Under the pieces are notes generated by a model. It was not told the DNA's origin, did not search any database, and was given only the letters and a program-made list of their open reading frames with translations. DNA of 64,000 nucleotides from Ignavibacteriales bacterium (lineage in GTDB: Bacteria > Bacteroidota > Ignavibacteria > Ignavibacteriales > Ignavibacteriaceae). The DNA is taken from the NCBI GenBank assembly GCA_016707285.1, contig JADJIA010000005.1, forward strand, positions 248,001-312,000. Direction: 5' to 3'. Positions 1 through 10,600 of this stretch are shown here, in pieces (the stretch's first letter is position 1; every line of letters begins with the position of its first letter). A program made the position numbers and the translations under genes.

Positions 1-2
1 GG

Positions 3-3000
3 TACCGTTTCGAGACACCTGAAGAGGGATTTTATAAAATTACCCGGGATCAATTGCAGTATTATGGTATAGATGCTGCGACTGTTAATCCAAAAACGAT
101 TAAAATTTACAATAATGGCGGATTCGTTCTCTCGGAGAATGTTCTGATGCCAAGACCTGATGATCTTGAGGAGATTGCAATTACCATCTCAGGTGAAGAT
201 GACGGGAAATTTGATACCGGTGATTATATAACCTTTTATGGAAGAGGTACTGCATTCTGGTATTATGATACTCTGGGCAGACAAATGATGAGAAATCAGA
301 ATGTTTACTCGGCTAAAAATTATTACTGGATTACAACAGGGGGAGCCAACGGAAAAAGGACAACAACCAAACAGGCATCTTCTGATCCAACCTCGAATAT
401 TTTGGAAACTTCCCAGGCTTTTGAATTCCATGATGAAGACAAAATAAATGTTGGACAAAGTGGAAGATATTTTGTCGGGGATGAATTTTCACAATCAACT
501 AAAACCCGTGTTTATCAGAAAAAACTTGAGGGGATTGTCCCCGGTTCTACTTCATATTACCGTTATTGGTTTGTAAACAGATCAACCGACAGAATTACCC
601 TCACGATTGAAGAGAATGGAAATGTTCTTCGGCAGAGCAGTATGCAAGGAATTGGATCGGATCCTTATTCGTATGGAAGAATGGATAGTGTTAGAAACCT
701 TGCCACCAATGTGAGTTACCCTGACGAAAGAAGTGTACTCCGATTCACTTTTGGCGCCACTAACAGCACATCCTACGGTTATCTTGATTTTTATGAGATA
801 ACATTTGACCGTTATCTTAAAGCATATAATGATGTTTTACTCTTTTTCTCTCCAAAACTTGCCGGGACCACGGGACCTGATTCACTTTATGAATACAGGT
901 TGAGTAATTTTTCAAATACCACGATTTCAGTTTACGATATCACAGATCATGCAAATGTAAAACAGATTACAAATCCGGTGATGCAGAGTGGCAGTGAATT
1001 CCGTTTCAGGATGTATGAAAAACCAAATTTTGTAAGTCGTTATTACGCTTACTGTGGTGAACAGTTTAAAACCCCAATTAATGCAGTGGCTGTTGCCAAT
1101 CAGAACATCAGAGGTGATCTCAGTGGTGCAAAATTAATCCTGGTAACAAGTAAAGATTTTAAAGAATCTGCTACACGCTATAAAAATCACAGAGAAGGGA
1201 ACTTAAGTGATCCAATTTCTGTAAAAATATACTATGTAGAAGAGATCATGAATGAATTTAATTGTGGTTCACTTGATCCTTCAGGATTACGCGATTTTAT
1301 CAAATATGCTTTTGATTACTGGCAAATAAAACCTGAATATGTCTTCTTTTGGGGTGATGGAGATTATGACTTCAAAAATATCGAAGGTAAAAACAAAAAC
1401 TTTGTTACAACCTGGCAGACCAGAGAATTCCTTGATGAAATTGATGCTTATCCATCCGATGATTTTTTTGCATCTGTTGATAAAAATGACAAAAAAGTTG
1501 ATGTTGCAATTGGAAGAGTTGCCATTCAGTCGGAAAAACAAGCAAACGATTATTTAAATAAAATTATTGCATACGAGCTCAGCACCGATAAAAATGCCTG
1601 GAAAAACCTTGTAACCCTTGTTGCTGATGATAATTTAACATCGCAGGGAATTGATCTTGCAAGAAACACAGAACAATCTGAGAGACTTGCTCAGACTGTA
1701 ATTCCGAAACAGTATGAACAAAAGAAGATTTATCTAATCAATTATCCTACAGTTCAGACAAGTCTGGGTAGAAGAAAGCCCGATGTTAATGCAGCAATTG
1801 TAAATGCAATTAATGATGGAACCGTTTTATTAAACTATATCGGTCACGGAAGTCCTGAACTTTGGGCTCACGAACAGGTTTTTGTAAAAAGTTCAACCAT
1901 ACCACAATTGCGGAACAACAGATATTTTTTCCTGACTGCTGCAACATGTGATTTTGGATATTATGACAGAACAGAGGTTCAAAGTTCAACAGAAGATCTG
2001 TTGTTTCTTCCCAATTCGGGATCAATTGGGGTATTTACTGCTGTAAGGCCTGTTTTTTCCGAGCAGAATACTGTGTTGAACGATGATTTTTACACTCAGA
2101 TAATGAGTAATATTAGAGATACAGAGAATCTTCCACGAAGAATTGGGGCTGCTTATCTCAGTACCAAAATGAAATTTATTACACCAAATGATCAGAAGTT
2201 TCATCTCTTTTGTGATCCTGCCTTAAGGCTGGCGTTACCTCAGTATCCGGCAAAAATTGATTCGGTTAATGGTATTGATCCTGCACTTCAGGTTATTCCT
2301 GTTAAAGCCTTAAACAGTATAAAGATAGCGGGAACTGTTAAAAAAGCTGATGGTACAAATTGGACAGATTTTAATGGTGAGGGACTGCTTACAGTTTATG
2401 ATGCAGAAACCACTTTGCCATTACCTGAGATCGGTTCAAATGTCAGTATGAAGGTACCCGGTGGATTGATCTTCCGCGGTAGAGTTTCGGTAATTGCCGG
2501 TAAGTTTGCAACTGATTTTGTGGTTCCAAAAGACATTTCGTATGACAATCAAAAAGGGAAAATTGTTTTTTACTTTTTTAACAGTGAAAAAGACGGACTG
2601 GCATACACTGATAATATCACAATTGGTGGTGTAGATCAATCTGTCATTAATGACGGAAAAGGTCCTTTAATCGAAATTACATTTGATGACGCACAATATG
2701 AAAATGCCTATTTGGTGAACCCGAACACAACATTGGTTGTTTCACTTTCAGACCAGACCGGACTAAACACAACCGGACTTGGGGTTGGGCATAAAATTGA
2801 AGCCATTTTGAATGGAAATGATCTGAACCCGATAGACCTGACAAATTTTTTCACAGGTGATCTTAATTCGGGTGGAAAAAGCGGGAAAGTGAATTACAAA
2901 TTTTCGGATCTGGCAGCCGGTATCTATGATATCAGCGTAAAGGGATGGGATGTTTTTAACAATGCATCCACAGCACAAACTGAGTTTAAAGTTGTTTCCG

Positions 3001-3311
3001 GTGGGGGAACTGCAGTTGAATATGTAATGAATTATCCCAATCCATTTACATCAAACACATTTTTTACATTTCAACATAATATTCCCGGACAGATTGATGT
3101 CAGAATTCTGATTTATACGATCGCCGGAAGAAAAATCAAAGAAATAGACGCCAAATGGGTTAATGACCGGTTTGTGCGAATTGAGTGGGATGGCCGTGAT
3201 GATGATGGCGATCTTGCAGCAAACGGTACTTATCTTTACAAGCTGATTGTCAAACCCGTTACAGGTGGGGAGTCAAAATCGGTTCTTGGCAAGTTAAGTA
3301 TCATCAGATAG
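3..3311 (+). CDS. porU: Type IX secretion system sortase PorU (C25 gingipain-like), 5' end outside window
   Basis: The reading frame is open to the first bases, so the N-terminus lies upstream; the TTG at 54 is internal. At least 1102 residues are present. The centre is a caspase-like C25 peptidase domain: the catalytic His sits in IGHGSPELW (codon 1845-1847) and the catalytic Cys in TAATCDFGYY (codon 1947-1949), each after a hydrophobic strand as in gingipains. The C-terminus (from about 3025) is a FlgD/T9SS-like beta domain with YPNPF and ANGTYLYKL motifs. PorU is the outer-membrane sortase that removes the C-terminal signal from T9SS cargo and attaches it to the surface. Its partner porV follows after 34 bp, which strongly supports PorU over a secreted gingipain. 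Confidence 0.9.
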   Translation, partial: YRFETPEEGFYKITRDQLQYYGIDAATVNPKTIKIYNNGGFVLSENVLMPRPDDLEEIAITISGEDDGKFDTGDYITFYGRGTAFWYYDTLGRQMMRNQNVYSAKNYYWITTGGANGKRTTTKQASSDPTSNILETSQAFEFHDEDKINVGQSGRYFVGDEFSQSTKTRVYQKKLEGIVPGSTSYYRYWFVNRSTDRITLTIEENGNVLRQSSMQGIGSDPYSYGRMDSVRNLATNVSYPDERSVLRFTFGATNSTSYGYLDFYEITFDRYLKAYNDVLLFFSPKLAGTTGPDSLYEYRLSNFSNTTISVYDITDHANVKQITNPVMQSGSEFRFRMYEKPNFVSRYYAYCGEQFKTPINAVAVANQNIRGDLSGAKLILVTSKDFKESATRYKNHREGNLSDPISVKIYYVEEIMNEFNCGSLDPSGLRDFIKYAFDYWQIKPEYVFFWGDGDYDFKNIEGKNKNFVTTWQTREFLDEIDAYPSDDFFASVDKNDKKVDVAIGRVAIQSEKQANDYLNKIIAYELSTDKNAWKNLVTLVADDNLTSQGIDLARNTEQSERLAQTVIPKQYEQKKIYLINYPTVQTSLGRRKPDVNAAIVNAINDGTVLLNYIGHGSPELWAHEQVFVKSSTIPQLRNNRYFFLTAATCDFGYYDRTEVQSSTEDLLFLPNSGSIGVFTAVRPVFSEQNTVLNDDFYTQIMSNIRDTENLPRRIGAAYLSTKMKFITPNDQKFHLFCDPALRLALPQYPAKIDSVNGIDPALQVIPVKALNSIKIAGTVKKADGTNWTDFNGEGLLTVYDAETTLPLPEIGSNVSMKVPGGLIFRGRVSVIAGKFATDFVVPKDISYDNQKGKIVFYFFNSEKDGLAYTDNITIGGVDQSVINDGKGPLIEITFDDAQYENAYLVNPNTTLVVSLSDQTGLNTTGLGVGHKIEAILNGNDLNPIDLTNFFTGDLNSGGKSGKVNYKFSDLAAGIYDISVKGWDVFNNASTAQTEFKVVSGGGTAVEYVMNYPNPFTSNTFFTFQHNIPGQIDVRILIYTIAGRKIKEIDAKWVNDRFVRIEWDGRDDDGDLAANGTYLYKLIVKPVTGGESKSVLGKLSIIR

Positions 3312-3345
3312 AGTTTAAATATTTTTATTTCATGGAGGTTAATTA

Positions 3346-4506
3346 ATGTATAAGTTCAAAGTCACATTCCTGGGTTTAATGATTGCGTTTGGTATCAATA
3401 ACACAGTTTTAGCCCAAGGTGAAGCTGCGGTTCCCTTTCTGCTTATAGCGCCGGATTCAAGAGGTGGTGGTATTGGCGAATCGGGTGCAGGTCTTGCTGA
3501 TAATTCATCCGCGGTTTTCTGGAACCCTGCAGGAATTGCATTCCTTACAGGTCAGGAATTCAGTTTCACGCATTCCAACTGGCTGCCACAATTTAAACTT
3601 GATCTTTTTTATGATTATGCAACATACAGAAACTACATCGAAGAACTTGATGGAAGTGTTACTGCAAGTGTTACATATATGAACTATGGTGAGTTTGTAA
3701 GAACAGGTCCGGATTCTCCTGATCCACTCGGAACATTCAGATCGTTTGATATGGCTGTTACGGCAGGTTATGCAACAAAACTTTCTGATGATTGGGGACT
3801 TGGTGTTAACCTTCGTCTCATTCACAGTCGTTTATCTGATCAGCCAACAGGTCAGGAACAGGGAACAGGAACTGCTACATCTGTAAGTTTCGATTTGGGT
3901 TTTATGTGGAGACCAACTTCACTTATAGTTCCATTTACAGATTATGATCTTGGCAATAAATTTTCGATTGGTCTTAATTTAAGTAATCTTGGACCAAAAA
4001 TTTCTTACATCGATAGAGCTCAGGCAGATCCTATCCCAACCCAGTTCAGACTTGGTTTGGCATACAGAATTTTATCTGATGATTATAACAGTTTAACTTA
4101 CACTCTCGATTTTACCAAACTTCTTGTAAGAAGATATGCAGATGGAACCAGTGATGATTTTTATCAGGCTATTTTCAGTGCATGGGGTGACAAATCGATT
4201 GGTGAAGAACTTGCCGATGTTGTAACTTCGATGGGTCTCGAATACTGGTATGGTACGCCGGGTGATTTCCTTTTTGCTCTTAGAGGCGGATTCTTTTATG
4301 AAGATCCAAATTATGGAAACAGAAAATTCATCACCCTTGGTGCCGGTCTAAGATATGATATCTACGGATTTGATTTCAGTTATATTTCAACCTCGGTCTT
4401 TAAAGATGGAGAGAACCACCCGTTGAGCGATACACTTCGTTTTACCATTCTTGTTGGATGGGGTGGATTGGCTGATAAAGTTAAAGGCCTTCCGAGAGGA
4501 ATCTAA
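3346..4506 (+). CDS. porV: Type IX secretion system outer-membrane protein PorV
   Basis: A 386-residue protein with a signal peptide ending near VLAQ (residues 1-23). It opens with the PorV signature: FLLIAPDSRGGG-(I)GESGAG followed by WNPAGIAF. It is rich in alternating beta strands, as expected for a FadL-like outer-membrane barrel. PorV shuttles T9SS cargo from the translocon to the PorU attachment complex. A clear ribosome binding site (GGAGGT, about 3334-3339) precedes the ATG. It probably forms an operon with porU. A second PorV/PorQ-family gene lies at 26160. Confidence 0.9.
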   Translation: MYKFKVTFLGLMIAFGINNTVLAQGEAAVPFLLIAPDSRGGGIGESGAGLADNSSAVFWNPAGIAFLTGQEFSFTHSNWLPQFKLDLFYDYATYRNYIEELDGSVTASVTYMNYGEFVRTGPDSPDPLGTFRSFDMAVTAGYATKLSDDWGLGVNLRLIHSRLSDQPTGQEQGTGTATSVSFDLGFMWRPTSLIVPFTDYDLGNKFSIGLNLSNLGPKISYIDRAQADPIPTQFRLGLAYRILSDDYNSLTYTLDFTKLLVRRYADGTSDDFYQAIFSAWGDKSIGEELADVVTSMGLEYWYGTPGDFLFALRGGFFYEDPNYGNRKFITLGAGLRYDIYGFDFSYISTSVFKDGENHPLSDTLRFTILVGWGGLADKVKGLPRGI

Positions 4507-4521
4507 TAATTTTGATGACAG

Positions 4522-4559
4522 GGGACAGGCGACTGTCCCTTGCCGTTTTTTAAAGGCAA
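4522..4559 (+). terminator. Two adjacent hairpins after porV
   Basis: GGGACAG (4522-4528) pairs with CTGTCCC (4533-4539) around a GCGA tetraloop. It is followed at once by TTGCC/GGCAA (4540-4544 and 4555-4559) enclosing a T6 run. The position directly after porV suits transcription termination, but the T-tract lies inside the second loop rather than after the first stem. The first hairpin also resembles REP-type intergenic hairpins. The remaining bases up to 4643 show nothing else clear. Confidence 0.4.
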
Positions 4560-4643
4560 ATTTCCTTTTATTGTTTCTTTTACTTCCCGTTTATGGGTTA
4601 AAACCCTTATCTTTAAAATTTGTATAAATTTTATTCTCGACAC

Positions 4644-6044
4644 ATGAAACTACTTAAAACAATTACTCTCATCGTTTCTTTTGGTGCCACGGTTTTTGCG
4701 CAGTCATATTCGACTACAATTACCCCAGGATCATCCAAAACCGGCGATATCACAAATTCAGCAACTGACACCGTAAAGATACTCGCTGTAATGGCAGAGT
4801 TTCAGCCTGACAATGATAACACCACTGTTGGAAATGGTACATTTAATTCGATATATTCTCAGGAATACGGGAGTTCGATAGTTGATCCGCTTCCTCACAA
4901 CAGGAACTATTTTCTTGCTCATTTGGAATTTGTGAAGAACTATTATCATAAAGTTTCGGGAGGGAAACAGGTAGTTGTATTTGAGGTTTTGCCAAACAGT
5001 GTAACCCTGTCAAAAACAATGAGAAACTATTCTCCGCCGATCAATTCGACCGATTTTACTGTGATGGGTGATTTTGTTCAGGAGACATGGACACTTGCAG
5101 ATCAAGCAAATCCCGGTTTTAATTTTGGTGGATATAATCTCTTCTTCATTTTCCACGCAGGCGTTGGAAGAGATGTTTCTCTTCCCGGCAGCCTGGGTAA
5201 TGAAAGAGACTTGCCATCGATTTATTTTAATCTCGCGAGTTTACAAAAGTTTTATGGTAGCGGATTTCAGGGAGTTCCGGTCAGTAATGGATCAGTATTT
5301 ATAAAAAATACCGGGATTTTACCCCAGACTCAAAACAGAGAAGTTTCATCTTTTAACTCTAAATTCCTTTATAACATCACGATTAACGGATTGCTTGCTT
5401 CAACAGTTGCAAGTTACCTTGGTTTACCCGATCTTTTTGACACCAACACCGGGATGAGTGCCATTGGCAGGTTTGGTTTAATGGATGGACAGTCGATTTT
5501 TGCATATAATGGAGCTTTTCCGCCTGAACCTTCCCCATGGGAGAAGATCAGGCTGGGTTGGGTCACTCCTGTCGAACTGACTGGTACATTAGCCGATTTA
5601 ACAGTTGTTACCAACAGAATTGCGGTTACCGGTGATACCACTCTGATAAAACTGCGAATTAATGAAAACGAATATTTCCTGATCGAAAACCGCCAGAGAG
5701 ATGCATTTAAAGATGGTGCAAAAATCACCTTGATGGTAAACGGATCGGTTATTGTAAAATCGTTTCCTAAAGATACTACAGGTTTTGCCAGTTATTCCAT
5801 CGATTCACTTTCAGGAGTTTTGATGGATGTTGACGAATTTGACTGGGCACTTCCGGGGAGCGGAATTCTTGTCTGGCACATCGATGAAAAAGTTATTAAT
5901 GAAAAAATAGCTGACAACAAAGTGAACACCGATAAAAGACGAAGGGGTGTGGCTGTTGTTGAAGCTGATGGTGTTAATGATATCGGTGAGAAATTTTTGA
6001 CAATTTTTGGTGACGAGGTTATTGGTGAGGGGAACGGAGTATGA
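4644..6044 (+). CDS. M6-like (immune inhibitor A type) secreted protein, N-terminal part, frameshifted
   Basis: The ATG at 4644 starts a good signal peptide (MKLLKTITLIVSFGATVFAQ); the frame can be extended to TTG 4620 but without need. The body matches the M6 metallopeptidase fold: YYHKVSGGK, YLGLPDLFD, GRFGLMD, PSPWEKIRLGWVTPV and ILVWHIDEKV, in the usual order. The zinc site expected just before YLGLPDLFD should read HEXXH, but the codons at 5400-5414 give STVAS, so this is probably a non-catalytic homologue. The frame ends at a TGA (6042-6044), and the homologous sequence continues in the next frame from about 6031. Removing one G from the run 6029-6032 restores a single protein of about 1011 residues. 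Confidence 0.75.
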   Translation: MKLLKTITLIVSFGATVFAQSYSTTITPGSSKTGDITNSATDTVKILAVMAEFQPDNDNTTVGNGTFNSIYSQEYGSSIVDPLPHNRNYFLAHLEFVKNYYHKVSGGKQVVVFEVLPNSVTLSKTMRNYSPPINSTDFTVMGDFVQETWTLADQANPGFNFGGYNLFFIFHAGVGRDVSLPGSLGNERDLPSIYFNLASLQKFYGSGFQGVPVSNGSVFIKNTGILPQTQNREVSSFNSKFLYNITINGLLASTVASYLGLPDLFDTNTGMSAIGRFGLMDGQSIFAYNGAFPPEPSPWEKIRLGWVTPVELTGTLADLTVVTNRIAVTGDTTLIKLRINENEYFLIENRQRDAFKDGAKITLMVNGSVIVKSFPKDTTGFASYSIDSLSGVLMDVDEFDWALPGSGILVWHIDEKVINEKIADNKVNTDKRRRGVAVVEADGVNDIGEKFLTIFGDEVIGEGNGV

Positions 6045-7680
6045 TTTTTACTTTCTCGAGAATAAAGCCGATCTTTATACCAATATATTATCGAACACTT
6101 CCAGACCAAACAGCAAAAGTAATGATGGTGCAAATTCACTTGTAACGATGAAAAATTTCCCGGCAAACGGAAACAGTATGAAATTTACTCTTTCGGTTGG
6201 CGATTCACTTATTAAACCATTCCTCAACGGGAAAACAGCCCAAAATGACAAAATAGATCAGATTTTAGTGAGCGGTAACAACTATTTTGTAATGTCAGGA
6301 AACGATCTTTTGCAAATTGACGCAAACATGAATGTTACAAACCGCTACCCGGGTTTTAGCAGTCAGACGGTTGCAACACTTGAAGCCAACAACACCTATT
6401 ATATTGCGGGTGCTTCAGGTAATACAATCAATCTTGCGAAGGTTACGGGTGGAATGGCGGTTTTAAGTTCACTGACGGTTACTTCAACAATTACCTCTCA
6501 GATCGTAATTTCATCCAACAGTTTTGAATCGAACAGAATAGCTGCGGGCAACATTGCAGGAGAAGTTTATAGAATTGCGCTTGACCCCCTCACTCTTCTT
6601 GATTCAATTAAAGGTGAAGCAGGATTTGCAATAAATTCGTTGTTTCTGCGCAATGGGACACTTAAATACATTCAGAAGAAAAGCAGTTCCTCATACAATG
6701 TGGGTGATTTTGCTTCAGGTCTCATCACAGTCAACGGAAATTATCTTGATGCAGTGATGATGCAAAGCCCGGTAGGGTACAGTTTATTGGTTCTTGAAGA
6801 GGGAAATAAAATCAGACAATTTCCTGAACCAGTTGAAACAACACAAAAACCGGCTACATCTCCAACAATCCGTTCCGATTATGTGACATTGAAGGGAGCA
6901 TCACCGATAACTTCAATCTCAGTTTCAGACAATAAACTTGATGGTAATTTATATGTAAACTATGTTTCGGGACAGGAATTTTACTCGGTTAACACATCGG
7001 GTTCAGTAGCTGAAAATTTCCCTTTTACAATTTCAGGATCTGATGTTTTTGAAGGTACACCGGTAGCGGCTGATTTATATGGCACCTCACATCCCGAACT
7101 TGTAGGTTATACAAAATCAGGGCTTGTTTATGTAATTGATGCTGCCTCCGGCAAAATGGTAAATGGATTCCCGCTTTCGGTTGGTGAGCAATTAAAAGAT
7201 TATCAGACATTTGCTCCTGTATTTTTTACCTCTGCAGGAAAAACAGGACTGGCAGTTACCGGAAAATCGGGTTATATGTCCTCATGGTTGTTAAACGAAT
7301 TAACAAGCACGGTTCACTTTTCAGGGAGATATGGCAACGCCCAAAACTCTTCATCGGTGAATGCCTCTTCCGGACAACTTAAAATATCGGAATATTTTCC
7401 GCAGGCAAAAGTTTATAATTACCCGAACCCGGTAATTTCCGGTGAAACTTATATCAGGTTTTTTGTTAGTGAAGACTCCGATATTTCTGTTAAAATATTT
7501 GATTTGGCAGGAGATTATGTTGCCGGGTTGAGTGGATTTGCCAGCGGTGGTCTTGATGGTGAGATCAAATGGAATGTTTCGGCAATTGAGTCGGGAGTTT
7601 ACCTCGCAAGAGTTGAAGCAAAGTCTGTTGTTTCAGGCAAAACGGATCATAAAATTATTAAAATAGCAATCATAAAGTAA
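6007..7680 (+). CDS. M6-like secreted protein, C-terminal part with T9SS-type sorting domain
   Basis: This frame continues the protein that begins at 4644. The ATG at 6007 lies inside the overlap and is unlikely to be a real start, since residues before about 6031 are out-of-frame readings of the upstream gene. The continuation has long beta-rich stretches with no clear catalytic motif (about residues 30-450). It ends in a FlgD/T9SS type A-like domain (YNYPNPVISG..., final residues KIIKIAIIK). The sorting domain, together with the signal peptide of the upstream part, points to cargo of the PorU/PorV system encoded just upstream. Function is unknown. Confidence 0.65.
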   Translation: MVTRLLVRGTEYDFYFLENKADLYTNILSNTSRPNSKSNDGANSLVTMKNFPANGNSMKFTLSVGDSLIKPFLNGKTAQNDKIDQILVSGNNYFVMSGNDLLQIDANMNVTNRYPGFSSQTVATLEANNTYYIAGASGNTINLAKVTGGMAVLSSLTVTSTITSQIVISSNSFESNRIAAGNIAGEVYRIALDPLTLLDSIKGEAGFAINSLFLRNGTLKYIQKKSSSSYNVGDFASGLITVNGNYLDAVMMQSPVGYSLLVLEEGNKIRQFPEPVETTQKPATSPTIRSDYVTLKGASPITSISVSDNKLDGNLYVNYVSGQEFYSVNTSGSVAENFPFTISGSDVFEGTPVAADLYGTSHPELVGYTKSGLVYVIDAASGKMVNGFPLSVGEQLKDYQTFAPVFFTSAGKTGLAVTGKSGYMSSWLLNELTSTVHFSGRYGNAQNSSSVNASSGQLKISEYFPQAKVYNYPNPVISGETYIRFFVSEDSDISVKIFDLAGDYVAGLSGFASGGLDGEIKWNVSAIESGVYLARVEAKSVVSGKTDHKIIKIAIIK

Positions 7681-7689
7681 CGGTTTTTG

Positions 7690-10600
7690 ATGTACAGGAA
7701 ATTTTCACTCCTCTTGGTTATATTACTTTCTGCAAATGGTTTTGCGCAGTTCGACAAATACAATTCCGAATTTGAATGGTTCACCATCAAAGGGAAAAAT
7801 GTTGAAGTGCATTTTCATGACGGTGCCGAGCGAACTGCCAGAGTGGTTCTTAAAATCGCCGAGGAAGTTTGGGATCCCGTTTGTTCATTATATGACTATT
7901 ATCCCGACAAAGTACACTATGTAATTAAAGATATAGACGATTACTCAAATGGCGCAACCTACTTTTTTGATAACAAAATTGAGATTTGGACAAGTGCTCT
8001 CGATTTTGATCTCCGGGGTTCTCACAATTGGTTGCGGAATGTAATCTCTCACGAGTTCACTCACATGGTTCAGATTCAGGCTTCTTTTAAGACAACCAGA
8101 TCTGTTCCGGCAGTCTATCTCCAAGTGCTAAACTATGAGGATAAACGGCGTCCTGATATTCTTTATGGTTTTCCCAATGTAATTGCTTCCTATCCTCTTG
8201 CAACTCTCAACATGCCTGCATGGTTTGCAGAGGGCACCGCACAGTATATGCGTACAGAGTTTGATTATGATTTCTGGGATTCACATCGCGATATGATTTT
8301 GCGTTCTTATGTTTTGGATAGCACAATGCTAACATGGAACCAGATGGGAGTTTTTGAGAAAACAAGTTTGGGTAACGAGTCGGTATATAACTCAGGATTT
8401 GCGCTCACCAAATATATTTCACAGAAATATGGTGAAGACAAGTTGATGAAGTTGACCAAAGCTCTGGGTAAATTATCAAATTTTACATTTGATGCCGCTG
8501 CAGAAGACATTCTCGGAATTAATGGAAATCAACTCTATAGTGAATGGTCAGCTTTCTTAAGAAAAGATTATGGGGAAAGAATTGCACCCGTTCTTTCAAA
8601 CAAAGTGGCAGGGGAGATGGTTGGTAAAGAGGGTTTTGGTAACTTTTATCCGTCAGTTTCAAAAGATGGGCAAAAAGTATTTTATATTTCCAACAAGACC
8701 AGTGATTACTTTTCACCCACTGCGCTTTATGAATACGATGTTGTAACTAAAACTGAAAAAGTCGTGGTTCCGGGGGTAAGATCAACCTATTCAATGATAC
8801 CGGGTACTGAAAAAATAATTTATTCCAAATTGTCCGATGATAATCCCTATGACTATAAAGTTCACGATATTTATGTATTTGACAGAAAAACGGAAAAAGA
8901 GACCAGATTAACTTATAATCTCAGGGCAAATATGCCTTCCGTTTCATTTGACGGGAATAAGATTACTTTCCTTTTCCAGAAAGATGGGACTACGAATGTT
9001 GGGCTTCTTGACATAGATGGTAAAAACTTCAAACAATTAACATTTTATGCAAACGGGGAGCAGGTTTACAATCCCAAATTTTCAGCTGATTCTAAAAGTG
9101 TTATTTTTGATTTGTCCTATCACCATGGAAGAGATATTGCAACGGTTCCTGTTGACGGTGGCCCTGTTGAGTTTGTTCTTAAAACAGATTCAGATGAAAG
9201 AAGTGCTGCAGTTACCACTGATGGTAAATTAATTTATTCGTCCGATGAAACGGGGATATTCAACATTTACAGTTTTGAACTTTCCTCAAAACTGAGCAAA
9301 AGATTATCCAATGTTACCGGTGGTGCATTTATGCCTGCTGTGGATTCTGCAGGAAATATTGTTTATGCAGGATATACATCCGGTGGATATAAAATCTTCC
9401 ATCTTCCTCTTCACGATCAAAGCAGCGTGGATCAATCAAAATATTATGTGAAATCGGATAATCCCCCTTTGAACAGTAATAAACCTGTTACTGAAAAAGT
9501 TGTTTACGATTGGGAGAGACTTAAAAAATTTAATGATTACGATTACCCTGACACAACAAAAACAAAATATTCAGGTGCATTTTCAAGATTAAGTATATTC
9601 CCGTTTGTTCGTTATGATAACTACTCGACAACGAATAATGTGATTGAAAAGATCAAACCGGGGTTGTATGTAAGTTCTTCCGATATGTTAAACAGGTTTA
9701 GTATTTTCGCCGGCGGATCGATCAATTTAAGAGGGGAGAGAGACCTTTTCCTCAGTTTTGATTATAGAAATAAACTTCCACTGTTGCCTGCTTTGGGTTT
9801 ATTCCCTGATCTTGGACTTGAAATATATAATGTCACCAGAAAAGCCGATGTTGATATAATTTTTGATGAGTTGCCAAAAACTTCCACCAATGTTATTTAC
9901 AACCTTTTTGAGGTGGACATAATCGCTAAACATAAACTCTTTTCCACTGAAAAGAACCTTGAATTGAGATATGTTTACAGCAGTTATACTGCATCGATTG
10001 AAAGTTTTATAATTCCAAACTCAACTGATCTTTATCCAACTTTTAACGACACATATCTGATTGGCAGCAACTTTAGAGCCACATACAAAACAGATGTTAA
10101 AATAGCCAATAAAGATATGGACATCAATCCAATCGGCAGTGGACTTGAAATCAGGTATGATTACGAGATGAACAGGTTCAATCCCGATGGTGAATATACG
10201 GTTGACGAAGGCTTACTTGTGGCACAGTACAAAAACTTTGATTTTCACCGTTTGGAGTTAAATACCCATTATTCAATTGAAACTTTTAAGGGGCACTCTC
10301 TTGGATTAAAACTGAGAGCCGGAACTATATTTGGACCTTCAGTCCCTGACTTTTTTGATTTTTTCCTTGGCGGGTTAATTGGAATGAAAGCCTACCCGTT
10401 TTATGCTATCAGTGGTAACGAACTTGTATATGCTAATTTGACTTACAGATTACCATTGTTCAGAGACATAGATTACAAATTTGGTCATCTCTATCTTGAT
10501 AAAATTTATTTATCTGTTTTTGGTGATTTGGGTAATGCATGGACCGGAAATCTCTCCGAGTCAGGAAACCTGAAAAAAGGTGCGGGAGCGGAACTCAGAT

